Positions 7,024 to 13,233 of a stretch of 13,233 nucleotides of DNA are shown piece by piece. Position 1 is the stretch's first letter. The number at the start of each line of letters is the position of its first letter. The notes under the pieces were generated by a model. The model was not told the DNA's origin. It ran no database searches and worked only from the letters and a program-made list of their open reading frames with translations. Source of the DNA: JAFDVL01 sp043736395. Its GTDB lineage: Bacteria; Acidobacteriota; Blastocatellia; RBC074. Both the position numbers and the translations under genes were made by a program. Where the stretch lies: NCBI GenBank assembly GCA_043736395.1, contig JAYTCQ010000110.1, positions 1 to 13,233 on the forward strand, in the 5' to 3' direction.

Positions 7024-7977
7024 ATGAAATCCCTGTTCCGAAATTCTTTTTTCAAGTTAGCGACTGATTATTGGATGATTGGAGTTTACCTCCTCGCGTT
7101 AGCGTGGGGAATTGGCGGAGCTACGGGACTGCGTGTCGCGGCGATTTTTGATGCTTGTCTGGTTGGAATTTTTGGAGGAGCTTTTCTGCTGGCGTATTGT
7201 GCCGGAATGCGTGATTGGCAAGGCCAAAAAGAGTGCGGTGGGCAACGTCGTTTTCTTTGTCATCATTGCCTGCATCTTGGCGATTTTTTAGCCGAATGTG
7301 GTCTGTGTAAAGAGCATATCGAAGCGTTTCAGTTGAATACGAAAGGTGCATTTAATAAGGCGTGTCTAGCGTGTCAGGAAATAATTTTCCCTGATAAGTT
7401 TATGGCTTCGTGCTACTACTGTAAGCAGCCCTCCGACCCGGCAATTTATCACCATCGCCGTGTGAATATCCTAGCGGTTATCTCAAATAATGATTTTGCA
7501 GAATTGCTGAAAAATAGCGGCGAAGAGGTGAGAATTTCCGATGATGGAACCGAATTTTTTTACTACGATGCAGATGGGATATTGCAGTACGTACTGAATC
7601 TTGAAAATGCTGGTGCCGAACATAGATCAGAAAGTTACCGCCATGCCTGGCAGCAAGTAGAGCGGATTTGGATAGATGCTGACGGAGTTGACGCGTTGCA
7701 AGTCGCCCGTCAAACCGATGCGTTAACGCGCAGAATGTTAGAACCTGAAAATCTACAAAAAATAAAAGTTCTCGTCCGCCAAAACGAAATTGATTCTGTC
7801 GTGCGGTTGCGCTTGGAACAACAATTCGGCACTTTGAGTTATGGCATCTCGCCTGAACAATTAATTTCGATTGCTGTTCCAATTTCTCCAAAATCTTTCA
7901 CGGCAGAAAATTCTGAGACGCCGGAAATAAACTCTGCTCCAAAGCGGAACGCTGAAGACAAGGAGCGGCAATCATGA
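7024..7977 (+). CDS. Membrane-anchored double zinc-ribbon protein, copy 2
   Basis: A 317-residue paralogue of the protein at 4387, with the same layout: MKSLFRNSFFK start, two probable transmembrane helices (about 17-33 and 43-60), and four CxxC pairs at C79/C82, C92/C95, C114/C117 and C130/C133. The soluble region has the same blocks, for example VARQTDALTRR and RLRLEQQFGTLSYGISPEQL. The start is set by this homology; the frame is open back to 6955, but those codons overlap the previous gene. The gap to the preceding gene is 19 nt and the ribosome site is weak. The two copies are clearly diverged, so both are likely kept for distinct roles. Function unknown; scaffold or sensor inferred. Confidence 0.85.
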   Translation: MKSLFRNSFFKLATDYWMIGVYLLALAWGIGGATGLRVAAIFDACLVGIFGGAFLLAYCAGMRDWQGQKECGGQRRFLCHHCLHLGDFLAECGLCKEHIEAFQLNTKGAFNKACLACQEIIFPDKFMASCYYCKQPSDPAIYHHRRVNILAVISNNDFAELLKNSGEEVRISDDGTEFFYYDADGILQYVLNLENAGAEHRSESYRHAWQQVERIWIDADGVDALQVARQTDALTRRMLEPENLQKIKVLVRQNEIDSVVRLRLEQQFGTLSYGISPEQLISIAVPISPKSFTAENSETPEINSAPKRNAEDKERQS

Positions 7978-9758
7978 TGTTGAGTATTTTCATCTCAGCA
8001 TTAATCGGGGGCGCTGTTGGCTACTCGTTGATGAAGCTTGAATTGAAATCTTTACAGCACGAGAAAGAGCGAAAGATTTTAGAATTTGTTTCGCAAGGGT
8101 TAGCGATTGCCGTCTGTGTATTACCATTTTTTCTGTTCGGGTTTTCTGCCGCTTTCGTAATTGTTACTTTGATAGCGGTTGCTAGTTTGAGAAAAATTCT
8201 AGCTGCAATCATATTTATTGGAGGTGTGGGGTATCTCTTCGGTAGCTGGGAAGGCTTATTTGCTATTTATATATGTCTGGGTGTTTTGATTATTCCAATT
8301 GCTCTTATTTTTAAAATGGTTCGCTATAATTTTACCTCAAAACAGTACACTTCTTTGGGGATAGGTGACAATGAACCAGCTCCCAAAATAAATGAAGATA
8401 ATACTTATCCTGTCCGACGGATTTCGCTGCGAAACATGGCTATCTACTGCTCGTTGTTTATAGTATTTACTAAATCAATCCCCCTTGAGGTTAATGTAAT
8501 TCAATCATTGTATAGCAAAAAGAAAGCTCTACCGATTTTAGTTCAAGCCGCATCGAATGGTCAGTACGGAGCGTTCAGCGCGCTGAAAGGGTATGGAACT
8601 GAGGCACTTCAATTAGAACTTGAACTGCTTCGTAATAAATTTCAGGAGATCAATGCCACTGTAGATTCAAATGATCAGAGCTCTGATTACCAAATCGCGG
8701 AGCTTACTTCAAATATTCTGGAAATAGGTGAAGCCGGAAGCCTGAGTCAATTCGGCGAAAATCAAAAAAAAGCATTACGGGCGGCGGTCATCCATTCCTC
8801 AAATCCCGCAAGTAGTATTGCCATTACTGAATTAGTTAAATTGAATGCAATTCCTGACTTGGTGTCGTCTCTGGATTCGAGGAACGCCGAAGAGGTAACA
8901 CAAGCTCTCTTACAATTTCATCCAAGTGAAACGATTCCGTTACTAATGAAATGGCAGCTCAATGGTAAAGAATCAGGTTATAACGAAGGAACTGGTTACT
9001 ATTCCCGTAAGGATGAATATTATAGCGCAGAGTTTGCCAAGTATGGTTTGCGAGCAGTTCCAGAATTGATTCCCTATCTTGGTGATGAAAATAAAAAAGT
9101 TAGGTTGTTCACAACTCAGATTTTTCGAAAGATTGGCCCGCGAGCTATCCCTGTGCTCAAGAGTTTACTGGACTCGAATAATTTTCTAATCGTAAATCAA
9201 GCCGCATATATTCTGGGAATGTCGGGGGAAAAAAGTGCAGTTCCAATCCTGATTAAAAAAATCGAGCAAGAGGAAGATGATGACGACGGTTCTTTAGCCG
9301 AAGCTTTAAGTAATATTTCGGATGAGCGTGCAACGCAATTTTTTATCTCTGATTATCAAGTATGGAAAGATTCACTTGAGAAAGGAAAGCAATGGGAAGA
9401 ACTGGATGAAAATGAAATTTACGATGAATCTATCGCGCGGACAAAGACTGCATTGGCGAAATCTTTTCTCGAAAGTGCTGCTCTTCAATCGAAGTCGCTG
9501 ACTTATCGGAAGCATTTGATTCAGTTATTTGAAATTTATTTTTGGAAGGGAACCAACAAAGCGAAAATGGGCAGTTTGGTCGAAGCCTTGCAAAATTCAT
9601 CAGCGGAGCAAAGCCAGTTGACAGCAGTTGAGCTTAGTAAAATGGGCGATCCTGTAGTATTGCCATTCCTAATTGAAGCTGACAAAAGGGCACACAAAAC
9701 AGGAACCCCCATTGAAAACTGCGAAATTCATAAAAGTATCGCAGCTTTTTCCAAATGA
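7974..9758 (+). CDS. Membrane HEAT-repeat protein, copy 2
   Basis: A 594-residue paralogue of the HEAT protein at 5346. The N-terminal 170 residues hold several hydrophobic helices (about 3-19, 42-70, 75-90, 93-114, 152-168). The remainder is helical repeats, such as RAVPELIPYLGDENKKVRLF, AIPVLKSLLDSNNF and SAVPILIKKIEQEEDDDDG. It ends in the same signature as copy 1 (LPFLIEADKRAHK...TPIENCEIH...IAAF, residues 563-594). An acidic run, EQEEDDDDG, is particular to this copy. The ATG overlaps the preceding stop (ATGA) with AGGAG 8 nt upstream; a second ATG follows immediately. Its DNA looks more AT-rich than copy 1, which suggests long divergence or different descent. Function unknown. Confidence 0.85.
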   Translation: MMLSIFISALIGGAVGYSLMKLELKSLQHEKERKILEFVSQGLAIAVCVLPFFLFGFSAAFVIVTLIAVASLRKILAAIIFIGGVGYLFGSWEGLFAIYICLGVLIIPIALIFKMVRYNFTSKQYTSLGIGDNEPAPKINEDNTYPVRRISLRNMAIYCSLFIVFTKSIPLEVNVIQSLYSKKKALPILVQAASNGQYGAFSALKGYGTEALQLELELLRNKFQEINATVDSNDQSSDYQIAELTSNILEIGEAGSLSQFGENQKKALRAAVIHSSNPASSIAITELVKLNAIPDLVSSLDSRNAEEVTQALLQFHPSETIPLLMKWQLNGKESGYNEGTGYYSRKDEYYSAEFAKYGLRAVPELIPYLGDENKKVRLFTTQIFRKIGPRAIPVLKSLLDSNNFLIVNQAAYILGMSGEKSAVPILIKKIEQEEDDDDGSLAEALSNISDERATQFFISDYQVWKDSLEKGKQWEELDENEIYDESIARTKTALAKSFLESAALQSKSLTYRKHLIQLFEIYFWKGTNKAKMGSLVEALQNSSAEQSQLTAVELSKMGDPVVLPFLIEADKRAHKTGTPIENCEIHKSIAAFSK

Positions 9759-9783
9759 AAAAATCACGGTATATAAAATCGTA

Positions 9784-10536
9784 ATGAAATTTTTTGATCG
9801 GATTTTTGACCCAACATCTCAGCCAGTGTTTCCAATCATCTTTCGAGAACAAGATCGTTCGATTTGTTCTCGTTGTTTATGTTTTTATCAAGGCGCGTAT
9901 GGATGTTTGCGTTGCCAGCGCGAAGTCGACAATAACGAGAATGGTTATTTTGTTGTTGATGCTTGTCCTCATTGCCACGATCTGAGTTTAGGGATTGAAG
10001 TGAAAGTAGTCGCGTTATGCCGAGGTTGTAATTTTCTGGGTGATACAAATTGGATTCGTTCAATTGATCTGCGCGTGATGGCGGTTCTTTCAGAACGGGA
10101 TTTTGAATTGTTTGCAAACGTAGCGTTCGCCATTCCGACTGTGACCGTTGATCAACAGCATCGTTATTTTATGCTGTCGTCCAAAGCAGGAACAGAATTT
10201 GTGCTTTGGACAAAGCCTTCAACCACTGAAAAAGCTATTACCAATCCCCTAAATTTGTTGCATTTTCTTGATTATTTGTGGATTGATGCGGAAGGCGAAG
10301 ACCCTTTGAAATTCGTCAGAAAGATTGACGCTTTCGTGCGGGAATGGTTAATTGACGATGCGAAAATTAAGCAGGTTCGTGCCGCTGTCTGGCAAGCATC
10401 ACTTGATCCGATTATTGCCAATTGGTTAGCGGCGCACTTCGATGAAGTGTATTACAACGTACTGCCGGAGACTGTGCTGAACTTGCCAATCGGTGGAACT
10501 CCTCTCTCGGTGCTTATGAAGAAGCGCGGATTTTGA
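9784..10536 (+). CDS. Soluble double zinc-ribbon protein, copy 3
   Basis: A 250-residue third paralogue of the zinc-ribbon proteins. It keeps the four CxxC pairs (C28/C31, C41/C44, C61/C64, C79/C82) and the C-terminal blocks, including LWIDAEGEDPLKFVRKIDAF and HFDEVYYNVLPETVL, which align with the other two copies. The opening MKFFDRIFDP loosely matches their MKSLFRN start, but the two transmembrane helices are missing, so this copy should be cytosolic. I chose 9784 over an upstream in-frame ATG at 9673 because the latter overlaps the HEAT gene and encodes nothing shared. It is followed after 4 nt by the GTPase gene rather than by a HEAT partner, which suggests it may be the link between the membrane modules and the GTPase. 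Confidence 0.82.
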   Translation: MKFFDRIFDPTSQPVFPIIFREQDRSICSRCLCFYQGAYGCLRCQREVDNNENGYFVVDACPHCHDLSLGIEVKVVALCRGCNFLGDTNWIRSIDLRVMAVLSERDFELFANVAFAIPTVTVDQQHRYFMLSSKAGTEFVLWTKPSTTEKAITNPLNLLHFLDYLWIDAEGEDPLKFVRKIDAFVREWLIDDAKIKQVRAAVWQASLDPIIANWLAAHFDEVYYNVLPETVLNLPIGGTPLSVLMKKRGF

Positions 10537-10540
10537 AACT

Positions 10541-11473
10541 ATGAAAATATGGGATTCCCGGCGGCTGTACAATCAATTTTTTTACGACAAAGAACGCACC
10601 GTCGCTACCGTGGGTTTGCAGGGGCACGGCAAAACTGTATTTCTGGCTTCGCTGTTTCGCGATAGTTTTTTTGTGTTGTCGGATGCGCTGCGACCGTACT
10701 CGGTACGCGCGGTTACGGCGAAGGCGGATGACGTTTTTTATGGGAATGCGATTGCGCTCCAGGAGCTGGAATTGCCTCCGGCGAATCCGCGCAGTAAGCC
10801 CGATCCCGCGATTCTTGAGTTCTCAAATATTCCTCGCCTGGGCAGCAAAAAAACGCGCAGCATTCGCTTAACTTTCTATGACATCGCCGGAGAAGTTTTC
10901 AGCAATGATCGGCTGGTGAGCGAATATGCTACGTACCTGAAAGAAGCGGATGACATTATTTTTTTGCTTGATCCGACGCACGAGGAATTCAATGTTTTAC
11001 GCGCGGCACGTTTGATTGATTTAGTAAATCGAATGAATCAATTCAAAAAACAGAACATCATTATTGCTTTGTCAAAGATGGACGAGTTGCGCGAACAATC
11101 TGAGTGGTCAGAAATTTTAGGAAATTTGTGGCCCGATTTACCGCCTTCGCATTTGGGTTTGTCGGACTATCTGACACAGATGGATTACCTGTCAGAAATG
11201 TTGCGTCAATGGTGGATGATTCCACAGCGAGGCGCACAGAATTTGATTAATACAATGCCTGAAAATGTAAGGTTTTGCGCACTCTCCGCCGTCGGGCATC
11301 AACCGATTTGGGATTGTGCTGAATGCCAATCCATCAATGTGGCGACAGTGCGAAATTGTGTGAAATGCCAAGCTGCGCGATTAGGTGCGGGCTTGCGTTT
11401 ATCGCGGCAGATGGAGCCGTTTCGCGTGCGCGATCCGCTCTTCTGGATTTTTCGGGCGGCAGGAGTGATGTAG
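10541..11473 (+). CDS. P-loop GTPase, DO-GTPase2-like, with RanBP2-type zinc finger
   Basis: A 310-residue TRAFAC-type GTPase candidate. Visible motifs are the P-loop GLQGHGKT (25-32), the G3 motif DIAGE (114-118) following a hydrophobic strand, a G4 motif as SKMD (178-181, serine instead of the common asparagine), and SAVG (249-252) as G5. After G5 comes a zinc finger, W257-x-C259-x2-C262-x3-N266-x6-C273-x2-C276, which matches the RanBP2-type pattern exactly. The C terminus RVRDPLFWIF resembles the ending of the 'double-GTPase 2' families I recall from conflict-system surveys. Genes for GAP1-like proteins often accompany these GTPases, and one follows here. The likely role is a GTP-controlled switch in the operon's complex. 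The class assignment is from memory; that it is a GTPase is well supported. Confidence 0.88.
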   Translation: MKIWDSRRLYNQFFYDKERTVATVGLQGHGKTVFLASLFRDSFFVLSDALRPYSVRAVTAKADDVFYGNAIALQELELPPANPRSKPDPAILEFSNIPRLGSKKTRSIRLTFYDIAGEVFSNDRLVSEYATYLKEADDIIFLLDPTHEEFNVLRAARLIDLVNRMNQFKKQNIIIALSKMDELREQSEWSEILGNLWPDLPPSHLGLSDYLTQMDYLSEMLRQWWMIPQRGAQNLINTMPENVRFCALSAVGHQPIWDCAECQSINVATVRNCVKCQAARLGAGLRLSRQMEPFRVRDPLFWIFRAAGVM

Positions 11474-11480
11474 GGTTTCG

Positions 11481-11888
11481 TGTCAGTAGCCCGCGCGTGA
11501 GCAAGGGCTGCTTTGGCAGTGCGCCCATCGGCATCAACGTACGCCCCTTGCTCACGCCTTGTCATTACCCAAATCTTTGCACGGAACGTGCGATTTGGTT
11601 TTCAGCCCGCGAAGTCGGGCGATAGAATAAAGCCCAGGGTGGAGCGCGTTGCGTGCGGAACCCTGGGGACATTGGCGAAAAATCACTCAGCCCGCGTAGC
11701 GGGCGACAGCGTGTGGTCAACAATCTGCCAAGGTCTATCGCCCACTTCGCGGGCTTAATAATTCCCCTTGACGAATTCCTGGGGTTCCGGCTGCCTTCAC
11801 CCCAGGCTTTATGCTGTCGTCCGCCTTCGCGGACTAAGATCGTGTAAAGATTTAGGTAATGACAAGGCTCACGCGCGGACTACTGACA
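11481..11888. repeat. Palindromic repeat split by an insertion
   Basis: The outer sequence at both ends forms one hairpin. The left arm 11481-11507 (27 nt, starting TGTCAGTAGCCCGCG) pairs with 11545-11557 plus 11875-11888, with one mismatch, once the block 11558-11874 is removed. The loop would be 11508-11544 and the original element about 91 bp. It starts 8 nt after the GTPase stop and ends 26 nt before the GAP1 start. It is probably a REP-like genomic repeat that landed in an originally tight gene junction of about 33 nt. Confidence 0.82.
11558..11866. mobile_element. MITE-like element, 309 bp, 8-bp target duplication
   Basis: Terminal inverted repeats at 11558-11583 and 11841-11866 (26 nt, 24 matching; both read CTTGTCATTACC inward) enclose a non-coding block. 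GCTCACGC is directly repeated at 11550-11557 and 11867-11874, as expected for an 8-bp target-site duplication. The interior is two diverged inverted units: 11603-11641 pairs with 11798-11836 (31 of 39). It is rich in local hairpins: CCCAGGGT/ACCCTGGG (11633-11640, 11660-11667), CCTGGGGT/ACCCCAGG (11778-11785, 11799-11806), GCCCGC/GCGGGC (11690-11704) and GTCCGC/GCGGAC (11819-11834). Open frames inside it only mirror this symmetry, so no transposase is encoded; a helper transposase elsewhere would be needed. Confidence 0.8.
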
Positions 11889-11914
11889 GTCTCATCCAAA
11901 GAAAAATTGCTATT

Positions 11915-13093
11915 ATGAACGTGTCACAACATTTATTTTCAAGCGTCGAGCGCGGCTATTTTCCGAAGCACGGGAGAGGATTCCAAACCGTTGCAATCAC
12001 CCCGGATTTAGCGCGTACGGAAGACTTGGCGCATCTCGAAGATTTATCCTTTTACGCACTCAGTCGTGAAGCGCGTACGGCTGAAATTAAACCCACGAAA
12101 GAAACTTTTTTCAAATTGCCTTCCGGGAAATTAGCGATTGGGGTGACGAAATATTTGGGTACGGATTCGCTGGGGCGCGAAGGGAATTACGTCACGCATC
12201 ATGTGATTTTTGAAGAGCGGGATTTTTCGGGAAATGTGTTTACGGTGCTGCATTCATTGCGCGAAATGGATGTCACTGCTGACCTGACGCCGCGTGAATT
12301 GCCGAAGGTTGCGCTAAAAATTTCGGACTACAAATTTGATCCTGAAAAATTGAATGACATCAACACCGAAGCGATTACGAATTTTTATCAACTGGCACTG
12401 AGCAATTCTGAAAAAACAATTTTGTTGATTGGTGAAGCTGCGGCTATGTTGATCGAATCGTTATTTGCTTTTTTGTTACCGGAAGAACGGCTGCCGCTTT
12501 TTTTCTCGACGCATTTTTATGAATCCGATTCGCTGCGTACGAACTTCAAAATCGTAGCGGTGAATCATCGCGGTGAAAATCCTTCTTCGCTTGAAAATTA
12601 TCTGGAAATTGATTTGTCCGCGCCAAAATTAAATTCTGCAATTCAACCTTCGCGGCACGCAAAATGGTTGAGCGAATGTGTAGCCGCGAAACGATGGAAT
12701 GAAATCGAAAACGTCAATAAAATCGTAGCTGCGGTGCGCCGCGATGAAGTTCCAAATTTGTTGCCTGAGACAGCGATAGCGCGTGGCGTCTTGCGCGATT
12801 TGACTTCTGATGAAAGCGTAAAATTATTGTTTGGGAATTCAATTTTCATCAAAGAATATGTTCACGAATTGGCGGAACGCAACGATGAAAAATCCATCGA
12901 AAAATTATTGAAAATCGCTTCGCCGACAGAGTTATTAGGAGCGGCTGCTGATGAAAAAATCGTGATGGATTCTTTGCAAGCCATTAAAGCCATCGCACGT
13001 GATCGGTCTTGGCGCGAATGGCGAAAGCGGTATAGTAGCGACGTGTATTTTAAATTATTGCCGGAAGCGAAATGGTGGGACATTTGGAAATAA
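11915..13093 (+). CDS. GTPase-associated protein, GAP1-N2-like
   Basis: A 392-residue protein resembling the N-terminal domain type 2 of GTPase-associated protein 1. The supporting features are the opening QHLFSSVERGYFPKHGRGFQ (5-24), REGNYVTHHVIFE (88-100) and LLPEERLPLFFSTHFYESDS (187-206). The rest is helical with no recognised catalytic motif. GAP1-type proteins were described by genome-context analysis next to DO-GTPases and are thought to act in multi-component NTP-dependent systems; their activity is not established. The start at 11915 follows the repeat region. The longer frame from 11768 would translate the mobile element and is rejected. The ribosome site is weak and a strong palindrome ends 26 nt upstream, so expression may be lowered or uncoupled from the GTPase. 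As I recall, full GAP1 proteins can be longer, so the middle and C-terminal domains may be absent here. Confidence 0.75.
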   Translation: MNVSQHLFSSVERGYFPKHGRGFQTVAITPDLARTEDLAHLEDLSFYALSREARTAEIKPTKETFFKLPSGKLAIGVTKYLGTDSLGREGNYVTHHVIFEERDFSGNVFTVLHSLREMDVTADLTPRELPKVALKISDYKFDPEKLNDINTEAITNFYQLALSNSEKTILLIGEAAAMLIESLFAFLLPEERLPLFFSTHFYESDSLRTNFKIVAVNHRGENPSSLENYLEIDLSAPKLNSAIQPSRHAKWLSECVAAKRWNEIENVNKIVAAVRRDEVPNLLPETAIARGVLRDLTSDESVKLLFGNSIFIKEYVHELAERNDEKSIEKLLKIASPTELLGAAADEKIVMDSLQAIKAIARDRSWREWRKRYSSDVYFKLLPEAKWWDIWK

Positions 13094-13182
13094 AAAAACT
13101 GACAGGAAAAAAGGGGGTAGGAAAAAAAGAATTTCTATAGAACCTGTTTGCAGTTTAAAGAGAAATCGTTTTTACTGGGAGA
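13094..13182. other. AT/purine-rich spacer with possible IS left end
   Basis: After the GAP1 stop there is a purine-rich stretch (runs of A and GGGGG to about 13130) without any hairpin suitable for a terminator. CTATAG at 13135-13140 leads into AACCTGTTTGCAG, which could be the left terminal repeat of an insertion sequence because a transposase-like frame starts shortly after. The matching right end lies outside the window, so this boundary is a guess. Confidence 0.3.
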
Positions 13183-13233
13183 ATGGGATATACAACAGAT
13201 GTAACGGTGTCGCAATTCGAGCTGTTAGAGCAA
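13183..13233 (+). CDS. Probable IS5-type transposase, N-terminal fragment
   Basis: An ATG at 13183 opens a frame that runs to the window edge (17 codons, MGYTTDVTVSQFELLEQ). This resembles the 'Y-x-[ST]-D-[LV]-[ST]-x-x-[QE]-[FW]-x-L-[IL]-E' opening of IS5-family transposases (the DUF4096-type N-terminal domain). Purines (GGGAGA) lie directly before the ATG. Only 17 residues are visible, so this is suggestive rather than secure. Confidence 0.42.
   Translation, partial: MGYTTDVTVSQFELLEQ

Noticed and set aside
7478..7891. 137-codon minus-strand frame
   Set aside because: It is antisense to the conserved zinc-ribbon gene at 7024-7977, whose protein aligns with two paralogues; the antisense frame has no recognisable features.
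11299..11847. Several open frames of 64-100 codons on both strands over the GTPase 3' end and the repeat region
   Set aside because: They follow the GC-rich palindromes, have no family resemblance and no ribosome sites, and the structure is fully explained by nested inverted repeats.
11768..11914. N-terminal extension of the GAP1-like protein by 49 residues
   Set aside because: The codons lie inside the MITE and repeat; family resemblance begins at MNVSQHLFSS (11915).
13094..13140. Rho-independent terminator after the GAP1 gene
   Set aside because: There is no GC-rich stem followed by a T run; the stretch is purine-rich on the coding strand.

Overview
The window reads as a bacterial chromosome segment of moderate GC content. 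It holds a leftward housekeeping gene block, a rightward seven-gene accessory operon that starts from a shared divergent control region, and the first codons of a probable insertion-sequence transposase at the right edge. The combination of a DUF1844 protein, a PhnP-like hydrolase and RibF, plus intergenic spacers filled with GC-rich palindromes, reminds me of Acidobacteriota (Blastocatellia/Pyrinomonadaceae-like genomes). That placement is an inference from memory, not a proof.

Left block (minus strand, 4218 down to 56): DUF1844 protein, PhnP-like metallo-beta-lactamase-fold hydrolase, RibF (riboflavin kinase/FAD synthetase) and an AarF/UbiB-family atypical kinase. All four run the same way. 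Each of the three spacers between them contains a different long inverted repeat (17, 43 and 27 nt arms), and these repeats explain why the longest ORFs appear to start too far upstream.

Right block (plus strand, 4387 to 13093): two tandem pairs, each a membrane-anchored four-CxxC zinc-ribbon protein followed by a membrane-anchored HEAT-repeat protein with a 4-nt ATGA overlap. They are followed by a third zinc-ribbon paralogue without the membrane anchor, then a P-loop GTPase resembling the DO-GTPase2 type with a RanBP2-like zinc finger after its G5 motif, then a GAP1-N2-like GTPase-associated protein. GTPase plus GAP1 is a pairing I recall from computationally predicted NTP-dependent conflict/signalling systems. 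The duplicated zinc-ribbon/HEAT membrane pairs are partners I do not recognise, so this locus is the best candidate for a new system. A reasonable but unproven model is a membrane sensor/scaffold built of zinc-ribbon and HEAT proteins that controls, or is controlled by, the GTPase.

Between the GTPase and GAP1 genes lies a two-step insertion history. A 91-bp palindromic repeat with 27-nt arms was itself split by a 309-bp MITE-like element with 26-nt terminal inverted repeats and an 8-bp target duplication (GCTCACGC). Removing the element and one copy of the duplication restores the palindrome. Downstream of GAP1 a probable IS5-type transposase begins and runs off the window. No rRNA, tRNA or CRISPR array was recognised.
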